Assembly (NCBI RefSeq): GCF_000189635.1
Contig: NW_002476537.1
Span: forward strand, 1-64,000
Length of the DNA: 64,000 nucleotides
DNA from: Tetrahymena thermophila SB210
Lineage: Eukaryota; Ciliophora; Oligohymenophorea; Hymenostomatida; Tetrahymenidae
Direction: 5' to 3'
The position numbers and the translations under genes are program-made. The notes beneath the pieces were generated by a model. That model did not search any database and was not told the origin of the DNA. It saw only the letters and a program-made list of their open reading frames with translations. Positions 24,727 through 37,754 of this stretch are shown here, piece after piece (the first letter of the stretch is position 1; every line of letters starts with the position of its first letter).

Positions 24727-27700
24727 AATAAAAGATTAAAGTCACCAACTAATTAATATTAAATATTAGAATTATAACCATCTCAAGAAAATCTTATTCT
24801 CCTTCAATATACAAATAAATAAATAATTATATATTAATGACCAAAATTAGATTAAAATAAATGAATAAATAAGTATATAAGCAAGCAACAAATCAACCAA
24901 CCAACAAACAAACAAAGACATATATATATAAATAAAAAATAAATATTCGTAACAAAGATATATAAATAAATAAAAATTCTCTATATAAATAGTACTTTAA
25001 TATTTAAAAAATTTTAATGGATAAATTAAATTAAAAGTCAATTTTTTTCGAACGAGCTTACATTTTTACTTGAATTATTAATTAAGTGTTTTGTTTTTTT
25101 TGATTTTCTTTACTAATATTTTAATTAAATTTTAGATCCTTTCAAACATACTGAACAAAAAGCCCATTCATTTATTTTATTACAAAAGACTTATACATTT
25201 CTTATGAAATCTTTATTTAGAACAATCAGCCTTAACTTACTCACTTTCTTGCTAATTCCTTAAAGGTTTTCTTTAATTTTGATAAAATCCAAAAGATTCT
25301 TTTGTTTTTTGCAAGTTGATTGAATTTTGTTTTAAATTATTAATGAATGTCTTAATTATTTAAGAAATCAAATGGATTATTAAAAATGAAATTAAAAAAA
25401 CAAATAGCTGATCTCAAACAAAAGAAATTCAAACAGTCTCTCAATGAATTATCTTATTAAAATAGTAAAAGACATTTAATCAAAGGAAATTGGTTAATAC
25501 AAATTTTTGGGAGCTTACTCTGGATGTGAAGTATAATCTAAAATTTGTGAAAATTTCTTTTATTATTCACATATTGAAAGATTAAATTACACTTTAATAT
25601 TTTGTTTTTTAAGATGAATCTTTCTATGAATACAGATCCCACTAACTCACAGTAACAAAAAAAAGTGTAATTAAGCTTTTTTTAAAGTCCAAAAATACAA
25701 TTTTACAAATAAATTATAAAATCTCGGTTTATCAGCCAAGAGTGCGTTAGCATCTTATTTTGTTTGCTTGTCATCAATTAAATTTTATTTTAAATTGAAT
25801 TTCTTCTACCAAATTTTGATTAATTTTAAATATTATTTTCCTTTCATTTCTTATAGTCTCTGCAAACAACACGAGTAACTTACTTTATTCAAAATGAGTG
25901 CTCTAATTTATTACTTCATGTTAAAATTCATTTTTAAGTAAATGGCTATCTTAATTAATTTTTCCAATTTAATGCTTTTTATTAGATTACAATTTTCAAA
26001 TAATATTATCAGCTTACACAATTATATTAATTATCTGCTCACTTCCAAAACCACCAACTATTCCAAATCTTTCTCAAACAAATATTTTTTGTTTGTTTAT
26101 TTATTTATTATGCAACAGGAATCACTTCTATAATAATCTATTTTCCTTTATCTTTAACATAACTTATCTCAACATAAAAATTACACTCAGACTTGCAATA
26201 TGAAAACTATTTTTCTCTAGATTTTCTAACCTATCGAAAAGAATTATTCAAAAGCAAAGCATTTCGAATTGATGTAAGTTATAAAATTTAAAATATTAAA
26301 TCCAAATAGGCCTAACTTGTTTAAAAATATGCCTATATCTTGCTTAATTATTTAGATTTATGGAAGACTTTTTAGGTACCTACGTACGTATTATTAATAA
26401 AAGATTAACAAATTTATATTATATTATTAAAAACAGACACATTTAAAACAGATAAAAAACTAAATTTAGCTTTTATTCTATGCAGTCTGATTCATATTAA
26501 TTTTTAATCATAGTGTTAAGAATTAATATTTTCTTATTCTAATAAATAAAAAAAATAAGTAAATAAGTCCAAGATCTTTCTTTTATCATGTGTATTGTTT
26601 CCAATAAATCAAACAACCAGCCAAAACAGCCAATCTTTCTTTATATGTATATATGTATCTATTTCAATCTAAATTTAGGATAAAAATCAATCAATTAAAA
26701 AGAGATTATAGTTCTAAAAAAGTCAAGCAGTGAATTATTAACTATTAATTAATTAACTAATTAATTAATATAATAATGCTTTTATTCTTTTAACCAATTA
26801 GCGGCTGAGTAATAAAAATAGATTGATTTTTTTTTGTTTGTGATACATGATTCCTTTTTCCTTTAAACGATTACTTAAAATTAATTACTCCCTTATTTGA
26901 TATACACTTAAAATACTTGAAAGATACTTCAACTGATTGAAGTAGGATTTTTTAATTTACCCTTAATATATTTGTATTCATTAATCTTTGGTTTTGTTCA
27001 AAAAGAAATAATAATTAGTTCAGTTAGAAGAACAAAATATTTTCAAAATATTTATTGAAAAAACCATTAAAAAAAACAGAACGAGCAATTTGATTCCCAG
27101 GAAAATTCCTTATCACTCTTAGGCTTTAAAGTGAATTAATAATGAATAAACAAGGTTTTGTAGTAAATTCAAGATAAAAACAATAAATTTAATAGAACGA
27201 ACTAATTTTTTATTTTTGGTTTATGTAATCTGTAATTAACTATCTCATTGATTATTTTAATTTACTAAAAGAGAAGCAAAGGATGTATGTCTATGTAAAA
27301 TGAAAATAAGAAGCAAAGGTCGGTTAACTGGTTCAAAATTGATTTCCAGTGTTGATCTTAAATGCAATTATTATCTAAGATTATCTAATTGTAAAGATTT
27401 TAATTATTTTAATTAACAGCAGTAATCCTCACATGTAAACTATCTGAGCAAACATCTTCAAGATCTCTTTCAAGATTTGTTGAAAATACAATCAATGTAA
27501 GGTAAAGTGAATAAAATTAAATTAGTATTTGTGCTAATTTTATTTCACAAGTAAAATAAAGATCATGCAAATTTCAAATTATAAACTAAGTTTCAAATAA
27601 AATTTACTTCATTTGTAATTGTTCTCTTAATAATATCTTGAATTAGTAATGCGCATACATTTTCATCTATTAATTTATCAATCTACCAATCAATTAATAA

Positions 27701-30616
27701 ATGTGTAAATTAAAAACACTAAATTATCTAATCATAGTTCAAATAAATTAAATTTCATGTTTTAATAAACACTTCTTTTTAAGCTTGAATTCAAAAACAC
27801 ATAATAAAATAAATACCTTTAGACAGATATCAAAATTTAAATATTATTATTATTTCTTTCTTTCTTTGTTTATTTATCTGTCCTTTAAACAGTATCAAAA
27901 TACATGCAAGGCAACCATAAATTAATTATACTTTTTATAATAATGACTCGTTTATTTCAGTGATATTAACTCAGCCTAGATGTTGATTAGCACATTCGCA
28001 TTTATTTAATTTAGATCGCTATTATTTTACCCAAAATATTTTGTTGTGAATCGCATTCCCCATAAAAAATACAAACAAACAAACATACATTCATACAAAA
28101 ATTAAGCCAAAAAATCAAATTTTATAATTTGACCTTTTTAGAAGAAAGGAATTCAATTTAATTTCCTTTACATTTTGATAAATGACATCATTTATTGTAA
28201 AAATTATGATTTTTTGAATGGCTCATTTGATTGAAGATTATTTATCAAGTGTAATATTTTAAGCTTATAGTAAGCTAAAATTTATTGAAGGTAGCAATTA
28301 AATTAAGTTTGAAGAGATTTGTTTCATCATAATTTTTGGTAAAGTTGGGATTTTGACAATTGGAAATTATATTTAAGTAATTATTTTTTGGTGTCCTCAA
28401 TTGATAAATCAAATGTGTAAATCTATAAGCGAATTCTTCGATCATATTTCTCTTCAACGCAAAATTTCTCCTTAAAGTCTGTGCTCTGCCGCAAAATAAT
28501 TTATATTAAACAAAAAGTGTTCTTTAATTATATTAAATTAAACAATCTCAAATCAAACCAAAGTTAGTATTGGTTCATTTAAGCAATTTGTATAAACATA
28601 TTATTTTAATTTTACTTACCAATTTACTGAATAAGTAAATTTATTTACATTATGTAAATCTTCAAACGTAAGTTAATTATTAACTGTTTATCAATGTTTA
28701 TAATATCTATTAATCATAATCTCATTTCAATTTATTTGTTTCATAGGGTAGGACAAAAAATATATGCAAAATAAATCTTTCGATCAAAAAATTAATCAAT
28801 TTTTGGTACATTTTAATTTGAGTCGTGATTACATATCCTCTGATAAATATATAAGTAATGTACTTAAAAATAAAATTATTTATTTAATTTATTACTTTAA
28901 AATGAAATTTAAAGTAATTTATAAATCATTTTAAATATGATTTTATTCATATTAAAAAAATACTTATCAAATAATATCTTTTTGTTTCTTGATTGAAAGT
29001 AAAAAAAAGTTTCGGTAAAAAAGATTATTGATTAATTAATTAAAATTTGATTCTATTTAATTAGCATCAATTTAGACAGGTGCTTAACTATAGCTATAAT
29101 TAATTGATTCGCTTATTTAGCAGGAGAATCATATAAAATTTTTTTGTGGCCTTTGGTTTGATAGAGTCTCATCTATAATTTTGTTTTATATTTACACAAT
29201 TACAAAGCTTAAATTACCTCAAAATCTTTAACTGAAAACTCGCTTACAAGAATCTATTGTAAAGAAAAACTTTTTAAAAAGTCCAATTTTATTTAGAGTA
29301 AATTTCATTATTATTTGGTTATTTAATAAATCTATCTGAAAATAATTATCATCTCTAACTAGAACCTATTATTAATTTGTCTTTTAATTATAAAAGATTT
29401 AAGTAAATATATGATTGATTAAAATAGTACTATTATTATAAGAATTATATTTATCAAATTCCATTTTTTATTATCCTCAATTTTATTTATCAAACATTGC
29501 AATTTATTTTTCAAAAAAATTTACGAGCACAGATTTTTGATAAAATTGATAGATTTTTTATTTATTTTTGCGAAAATTCTCTTCATTAAGTATGAAATAA
29601 GTAAATTGGTAATTACTTTTTAAATAATAGTTTAACAATCATTTCTTGAATTATATTTTTACTTTCCTAAATTTGTTTTACAAACATTTTACCATTGATT
29701 TCCCAAAAAAGTTTATGAAAACTAACTTTTTTATAAAAATTTACAAATATTTTATTTATTTTTGTAAAATCCTTTTTCTTCACATAAGTAATAAATGAAT
29801 TATTTATTGGATTTTAAAGAAAAGTTGAATTACAATTTTACATAAGTTATTTTTTTTCTTTCTATGTCTTCAACTATTTTCATTCTAGCTAGAAATATTT
29901 TACAAAAGATTTTACTTCTTTCTTTTGTTTGTTACTTGCTAATTATTTAAAGCCATTTTTTATTTTTATACTTTTAAAAGAATTAATAATGGTTTATCTT
30001 ATTAGAAGAAATCAAATTATAAATAAATCGCATCATTATTAAAATTATTCTATTAGAAAATTCTTTAGAGAAATTCTTTAAAAAAGAAATAAGATTAATG
30101 CACTTCATTGGTTTATTACTTGCTTGATATCAAATAGTATTTTTGACTAAAATGATACTGGCGTAATAATATATAATATAGTCAATATACTCACACTACT
30201 AAAAATATCAATTTTTTATCTGCGTTAGTATTTAATTCAGCTTAATAAATTTCTTTTTAATGTAAAAATCTTTTTAATTGCCAAAAATTTTTTTCTGGTT
30301 TTTTTAAATTCTAGCAAATATAATTTCTGGTAAATAAATCATCTGAATTATTTGTTTAATTTCTAAATAATATTACTAAAAATAATCATAAATCTATTTT
30401 TAGCTATCCAATTTTAAAATAATTTATTTATTTTTATCAAATTAATATATTTATATATTAATATTCTTCAAATAATTATTTGTAAGCTTAAAATAATTTT
30501 AAAAATTAAATATAAATCTAAAGAATTAATTACTTATTATTAGTATGAATTAAAAATAAAAATTAAATATATTTTTTATGAACGAACAAAACAAACTTAA
30601 AAATTTAGATTAATCA
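24727..30616. other. 5.9-kb gene-poor stretch
   Basis: No supportable gene. The longest TGA-only open frame, 25894-26490 (198 aa), starts plausibly but has the Ile/Asn/Lys/Phe/Gln-heavy composition of AT-rich non-coding DNA, and such a length is expected by chance when only TGA stops. A minus-strand frame near 28240-28460 has somewhat better composition but no partner exon. Short ttaatt, aaat and caaa simple repeats are scattered through it (for example 24895-24917, 26743-26770). Confidence 0.45.
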
Positions 30617-33600
30617 TCAAACCATATTATTAATAAAACTTGTATAAATCACGATAGATCTTTTTAGTTTTTTAAGCTATTACTTTAGCTTATTTTAATT
30701 ATTATAGTCTATATTGTTTTCACTTTTTATATTTTCAAAAAATATTCATTAAAATTAATAAAAATTTAACAAAAATATATATAAATAAATAAATAAATAT
30801 AATCTCTAAAAGAAACTTAAAGGTTGTAAAGATTCTAAATAAATAAATAATTTACCTTAAATCAAGATTCAAGATACTGAGCTTATGACAAGAAAATAAT
30901 GAAGAACCTAAAATTTAGACACCTTTATTGCCAATATTATTCTTACTATGTTTAAATATTTTTATTTATTGGATTTAAATAAAGAGTAAACAGTTCTAAA
31001 AACGAATTAATTAAAAATATATTTGTAAAGAAACATTTTTACCTTAAATCTAATTTCAGAATCTTAAGATTTGTTGTTTTTGTAAATGCAAAACACAAAC
31101 CTGATATACCATCGTCACCAATTTAATTTCCACTTTTATGATTTTTATTTCAAATAATATTTAAATAATTATAAATAAATTTTATATTTCTGAAATAATT
31201 AAATTTCTATGACAAATATATTAAATGAAATAAGCTATATTTACTTAAGTGTAAGTATTAATTGGCATAATTTATTAAATTTTGATAACGCTTAGCCTAA
31301 ATTATGTGAACCTTCTGCCATCATATTATTCCCTCTATTTTTATTTTAAAAATATGTTAATTTTTATACTTTCTTCGTTGAGAGAAATTCAAAGTTTGAT
31401 GAGGAAAAAGAATGCATTTTTAATTATATATTAACATAGAAAGTATTTATAAATCTTTATAATAAGTATGTATTTTATACTTTAATGAGTAAATCAAAAA
31501 GTTAGTTAATAAATTAAATTCTAAATGTTTACAATTTCAAAATTAACAAATATTCATTGATTAATTGATAAGCATATCATAAATCTTTCAAATAAATATG
31601 TTTAAATCCGATTTATAATATTTTACCTTAAATTCAGAGAAAAAGTTTAGAGATGCTCACACTTTGATAAAGCTAAGCTTAGAATTGATACTCCTTATGT
31701 TTTAATTTAATTTCCACTATTAGTTAATAAATTAAATATATAAACATTTTTTAATACACTTAAGATAGATGCATAAATAAATATACATAAAAATCATCTG
31801 AACATTTAATTGTAAATATATTTATATTTCATTTTATTTTACAAGAGTTTTCAATTTTCAAGCAAAAATTTTTAAAATTTTTAATTTATTTAAGAAAGTG
31901 GTATTTTTTTGTTTTATTTTCATGAGGAAATACGTTAATATTTTGAAAAATTATTTGTAAATTTAATAAATAAAAAATAAATTTTAAAATACCAAATTGA
32001 CAAAATTAAATTTGAAAGCATTTTGCAATTTGCTAAAGAAGAACCTAAATTTGAAGCACCATCATCATTAATTTAATTAAACCTTTTAATTTTTAAAATA
32101 TTTGATAATGAAATAATGCCTTAAATTTAATTTGAAAAATTAAATTAAATTCCTTTTTATAAAATGATTTAATAAAATTAATATTTTTACAATATCCATA
32201 ATGACAGAATTGAGAGGTTTGCACAGCTTTCTAAAGCAGAACTTAAATGAGAAATACCAGTATCCTCAATTTTATTGTAACTTTTAAATTTAATAAGATA
32301 GTGAATATTTATATTGAAGTAGTATGAAATTATTTGCTTTATGTATTTCATTTGTGTTAATTTAATTTAATCTCCATACACAAAAATAAATAAATATTAA
32401 TTAGATAAATTATATAAATATTTAAATTTATTATCAAACAAAAATAATGAAGAAGATTATCAAGATTAATAAATCAATTAAAATTCTCATAAAAATTGAA
32501 AAATTTAAAACAAAAATATGCTAAAAAGAAAAAAATGAGAAATAATACAAATTTAAAATTGATTTGATTTGAATTGCACTAATTAATTAATATTTTTAAC
32601 GAATCTTTTAAAATTTTAAAAAAGACTATATTTACCCAATATGAAGTGTCAAATTCTATAAATTCAATGTTTTTGTGATTAATTAGCCTAATTTTGAAGC
32701 TCCTTCATTACTAATTCTATTATACCTTTTTTATATATTATTTCATTAGATATATTAGATTTGAACTATTAAGTATTTTAACTAAAAAATAAACACGAAA
32801 TATAATAAATAATATTAACTTGATTCAATTTTTTTTTTTGAAATTAATTAAAAAGAAAATTAATATTAAGCTAATTTTACATTAATTTTAATGTTAAAGT
32901 TGTGAGTTTTGTCTGAACTGGTAGATTTTTGGCAACAAATTGAGCTCCCAAGTCTCCAATATTATTTCGACTATTGAGTTAATAAAATTTTATTTAACAT
33001 AATTTATTAATTTTCATTATGTCTTCAATTAGGTTTAATTTCCAGAATTTTTTAGCTTTAAAATCTAGAATATATAAACATGCATTTAATAAAAATCTAG
33101 TAAAATAGTTGTATTGAAAATTATAGTTTTTGCCATCATTTAGGATAAAATAAATGATATTGTAAATAAGATATTATTTATTTATATTAAGATTTTTTTA
33201 ACTGATAGATGATAAGAACTTAATTATAAAACATATCCTGAATATATTAATTATTTTAAATGTCATTTACCTTAATTCGTATGATAAATAAGTTAGATTT
33301 TAACATTTTAATAAGCAAGAACTTAAGTAATAAAAACCTTCATCACCTATTTTATTGCTTCTTTTTATATTAATAATGAAAGTTAATACATTTTAATTTT
33401 GTATTATTATTTGATATTGTTAAAAAAAATTTTTTAATTTAATGGACAGCTATTAACTCTTCTAGATTTAATTACTGTTTTATTTATTTTCTTTATCAAA
33501 GATATTATATATTGATATTCTATTTTCAAGTTAAATAAAAAAAACTTTTACTCTAAGTAGCATGATAAATGCAAGATTTATGAGCAATTTATTAGACAAG

Positions 33601-34563
33601 AACTTAAATTTTTTGCTCCCTCATCGCCAATTTAATTGTTGCTTTAAATTAATTAATTTTAATTTTTAGTATAAATAAATTGATTTATCAAATTCATGAT
33701 AGCTAATATTTGATAAGATTTATAAAAAATATTTTTACTTGAGCTTAAGTGTTAAATATTAGAGATTATGACAATTGGAAAAACCAGAACATAAACCAAA
33801 AACACCAGTAGTCCTTAAATAATTGTTACTTTTTTATTTAATAGTAAAATTTAATAAAAAGACATAAAAAATCAATAAAATTTAAAGTAAATTTCAATAA
33901 TATTAATTTTACTTGAGCAAACAATAATAGAATAAGAAACTATGAAACATTAAAAATTTAACAAATAATATTATTTACTTAAGTGATAATGTGACTTTAT
34001 GAAGGTTGATTAAATTAGATAAAGCAGAACCTAAACTTAAAGCACCTTATTCAGTTAAATACATGTTACTTTTTAAAAAAGAAATTAATTAGTTTTAATT
34101 AATTTTTTATAGAGTTGATAAGTGAAAAGCAAATTTAAACTAAAAAATATAATTTAAAATATAAATAAAATACAATTGACTTAAAAATAAATAAATGAAT
34201 TAAAAAGATAATTAAGCTAAAATAAGTTAATTTTTAATTACAACTGATTAATTTTAAACAAATTTTTAATTTAAATATTACTTAAGAATGAGGTTCAAAT
34301 TTGAAAGATTAATGCATTGAGATAATGGTTAAACTAATAATTGTATTCTTTCATCACGAAAGTTCTCAAAACTTTTAGCAAATAGAAATAATTTTTATGG
34401 AATTTTAAAATATTAATTTTATAAAAAATTACTGGAAATCAATGTCAAGGCTATGATGAGTTGAGAGAGAAGAATTTTAAAACTTTTTAAAATTAAAAAT
34501 ATAAAATTATATTAAATTAAATGGAATTATGAATACTTCTTCTAAATGTTAAAACAATAACAT
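30617..34563 (-). CDS. LRR gene C: RNI-like leucine-rich-repeat protein, 450 aa, 16 exons
   Basis: Exons from 5' to 3' on the minus strand: 34537-34563, 34433-34482, 34282-34371, 33979-34068, 33739-33828, 33552-33641, 33271-33360, 32881-32970, 32636-32725, 32191-32280, 31993-32082, 31627-31716, 31245-31334, 31043-31132, 30856-30945, 30617-30722. They total 1,353 nt, or 451 codons with the TGA at 30617-30619. Exon 1 encodes MLLFQHLEE and ends in phase 0. Exon 2 encodes FQNSSLSTHHSLDIDF- (50 nt, phase 0 to 2). All 13 LRR exons are exactly 90 nt and phase 2-2, for example I-G-D-E-G-A-K-N-L-S-S-C-L. The last exon carries K-K-L-K-R-S-I-V. This is the longest of the family here and the only copy on the minus strand. 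No TGA interrupts any exon, so it looks intact despite strong divergence between repeats. Confidence 0.83.
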
Positions 34564-35890
34564 GTTTTAAATTATGACTGTTTTATTTGATTATTACAAT
34601 CTTAAGTGTTTTCTTAATTTTATTTTTAATAAATAATTAAGCTAAAAATAGATTCAAACAATCGCATTTTGAATTTATTTTTCTAAAAATCATAAAGGCA
34701 TCAACATTAACATTTTTGAAAGACCTTTTTTATTATTTAATGTTCTGTAAATAAATTAGGGATCTTAATATTATTTTCATATGTCAATTATACTCTTTTA
34801 TTTTTATAAGCATTAAATAAATTTATATTTTAATTTTAATGATGTTAACATACAAAAATATATTAATAAAAGTTATTATTTGCTAATAAATTTAGACAAT
34901 ATGAAAGTTTAAGCAATTAATACTTAAGAGAATAAAAAATACTATTTTATATTTAAAATAAAAAGATTTAAAGAGACCTTCATAAAAAGAAATTTTATAT
35001 TGAATAATTTTACATTTTATAGATAAAATTCATAAGATTTTTAAATTTTTATTTAAGAAAAGAGGGGGTTTATAATATCACGACTAAAAAATATTTAAAT
35101 GCATGAATGATAAATATTTTTACTAGTAATTTGAGAAATCCTTTGTTTTAATCAACTAGAACAGTTATTAATTTAGGCATTCAATAAGTTAAGCAGATTT
35201 ATTTACAAGTCATCCAAAAAAGTTTGATGAAAATATCTATATAGATTATTTTTAGGAGAAATAGTTCTGACTTATAATACTTAATTAAGCATAGTAAATT
35301 CTTTCTTTCTTTTTAACAACTAGAACAATTTTGTTTGGATTTTTGATTAGTTAAGCAGATCTTCTTTTTATTCATCCAAAAAATTTTGATGGTTTCTCCT
35401 TTAAAGAATAAATAGAAAAAACAAAAAAATACATATTTTTTGTTAATTATTTTCCTAAAGTAGCTAACCTCTTTACTTAAAATGTAAATATTTTTTAAGT
35501 TCAATTTTTTTGCTTCATTTTGTTACTCTTATTTTTATAATAGCATGTAATTTAAGAAAAATAAATAAAGTATAAGTTAAGCAAGCACACAACATTAATT
35601 TAAAATAGTATCATTTGATTGGTTTAGTGACCCTAAATTAAAATGTTAAGTCTTTCAATTTTTTTAGGGGTTTCAGAGATTTAGGGGGAATAAATGAAGT
35701 AATAAGAATATAAATGAATAAATTGCTTTGTAATATTTTTTAATTTAACCAACATATCATTTATATGTGACTAAAACTGCAATCAGAAAAGACACATAAA
35801 TCATTTATTACAGATTAATTCTTTATTAAAATTAACTTCAGAAATATCTTAAAAAAGCAAGTTTAATAATAAAAAAAAATAGCTCATAAA
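34564..35890. other. Intergenic with a 162-bp spaced duplication
   Basis: No gene seen. Two related blocks share caactagaaca, gttaagcagat and tcatccaaaaaa; the gttaagcag landmark falls at 35188 and 35350, a 162-bp offset. The copies have diverged. The rest is AT-rich, including the 5' flank of the dioxygenase gene. Confidence 0.5.
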
Positions 35891-37138
35891 ATGTTGAAAA
35901 TCGCAAAATCCTTTAGATTAGCATCTTTTTCTTTATTTGGCAAGTAGAAGATGTTCATAGCTACCAGCTCATTTGACAAGGTATTCACTGAGAGACACGT
36001 TAAAGAATATTTTGAGAATGGTGCCACCTTAGTAGAAAATGTCTTAACTGAGCAAGAAGTTGATTAAATGATTGCTGAAACTGAAAGACTCGTCAAGCAA
36101 AATGATATTTTCAAGAAAATCGTTTACTTTAAGAGTGGTGAAGACTCAAGAGGGTTAGACTTTATTGAAACTGGAGACAAAATCCACTTTTTCTTTGAAG
36201 AAAATGTATTCGACAAGAATGGTAATCTCACTGTACCAAAGGAGCATGCCTTAAATAAAATTGGTCATGCTATGCACGATCTCGATCCTTTCTACTAAAA
36301 GTTCTCTTATTAACCTCTTTATAAGTACATTTTACAATAGATTAAATACCAAGCTCCTTCCTTGGTTTAAAGCATGTACATCTACAAAAATCCTAAAGTT
36401 GGAGCTCAAGTAATATTACATTGTTATTTCGTTAATTTAGATAGAAACAAACAAACAAATAAATAAATATCTACTTAAAACTTAGGCTATTTAAATACAG
36501 CAATGGTTTTTTGTAAAGTTGTAGATTAAAAGCGCTTAATAAAAATAAAATGGCAGAATAAATTTTAAAAATTTAGTTTTAGTTGTCATTTTAATTTCTA
36601 ATATTAAAAAACGATTATTTCTTTAAATTAAATCTTCTTAGTTCTCCTTTATGATTAGCAAAAGAATTTATTATAATTTTAATATTGATAATAGGTTTGT
36701 CCTCATACTGATAACACCTACTTGATCACTGAACCCAAGTTAAGCTGTGTAGGATTTTGGTTTGCTTTGCACGATGCTACTAAAGAAAACGGATGCATGT
36801 GGGGAGTCAGCGGAAGCCAAAAAGAATCTACTAAGAGATTTATGTACAGAAACGCTGCTGGAGATGATGTTTTATATGAAGGTGAAGAAAAGAAATATGA
36901 ATTAGAAAAGGCTGTTCCCTTAGAAGTTAAAAGAGGCTCTATGCTCGTATTCAATGGAGACTACGTTCATTATAGCGAACACAATAAATCAAAGTACCCA
37001 AGACATGCTCTCACTCTTCACTTTGTTGAAACTGCTAACAATATTAAATGGCACTCCAGAAACTGGTTGCAAAGAAACCCTAATCTCCCTTTCTTAGACT
37101 ACAATAAGCAAGTTGAATAACTTAATGGAAAGATTTGA
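35891..37138 (+). CDS. PHYHD1: PHYHD1-like phytanoyl-CoA dioxygenase domain protein, 320 aa, two exons
   Basis: Exon 1 is 35891-36409 and exon 2 is 36695-37138 (stop TGA 37136). The 285-nt GT...AG intron is phase 0. The protein belongs to the PhyH family of Fe(II)/2-oxoglutarate dioxygenases and matches the PHYHD1 branch by V-C-P-H-T-D-N-T-Y-L after the splice and F-W-F-A-L-H-D-A-T-K-E-N-G-C-M-W. Metal ligands are H177, D179 and H265; R276 is placed to bind 2-oxoglutarate. All key residues are present, so it should be active, though the substrate of this branch is not established. The length is close to human PHYHD1 (about 290 aa) plus an N-terminal extension (MLKIAKSFRLASFSLFG) that could target mitochondria; Met21 is an alternative start. 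The in-frame TAA at 37118 is Gln, so the protein runs six residues past it. Confidence 0.93.
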
Positions 37139-37754
37139 AATAAAAAAGGAAAAGAAACAAAAAAACAAGCTATAAAATAAAAAGCAAAAAATAAATCAAC
37201 ATTTCAAAACACCAAATAAAATATATTATATAAATAATTAAACTTTTAATAATATTCATAAACAATAAATTATTCATCATACTTATTCTATGATTTTTTA
37301 TACAATTTTATCAATTTTGTTTAAGATAAATTTAAATCAATTAAAATTTTTGAGTCGCTGAATAATTTTTTATTTTAAGATCAATCAGAAACAGATTCTG
37401 GCGAGAAATTTTAAATATCTTTTTTAAGTACTCATATATAAAACATTAATTAAATTTTTTCATCAATATTATATCAAATTTATTAACATTTCAAATGTCC
37501 ACTGTGAACTTTTTTCTATATACTACAACCACTCAAGGTGACAAATAAATATTTTAGAAACATTTACTAATTTTTTTGATTATACAAAAACTTTTCAAAA
37601 TTTAATCTTAATTAACAAAGATCTTAATTTATGAGAATTTACAGTATTTTATTTTTTAATATAAATATCATAATATAAAGATGCGTATTAATTTATATAA
37701 AAGGTGAATACTTTAATAATTAGTAAATAAAACTAAAAAGGTGTAAAAATAAAA
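37139..37754. other. Intergenic, no gene seen
   Basis: AT-rich spacer between the dioxygenase gene and LRR gene E. It includes the 3' flank of one and the 5' flank of the other; nothing specific was recognised. Confidence 0.5.

Noticed and set aside
25386..25530. Lys/Leu-rich 48-aa frame resembling a coiled coil
   Set aside because: Too short, with no flanking exons; Lys/Leu/Gln richness is expected from AT-rich DNA.
25894..26490. 198-aa open frame with TGA-only stop
   Set aside because: With one stop codon in about 78% A+T DNA, frames this long arise by chance several times in 64 kb. Composition is Ile/Asn/Lys/Phe/Gln-heavy like the spacer, and no motif is seen.
27300..27360. tRNA-like ggttcaaaattgatttcc motif
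   Set aside because: No acceptor stem or anticodon arm can be formed around it.
28240..28460. Minus-strand frame with E-E-F-A-Y-R-F-T-H-L-I
   Set aside because: Better composition than most, but short, isolated and without recognisable homology or matching exons.
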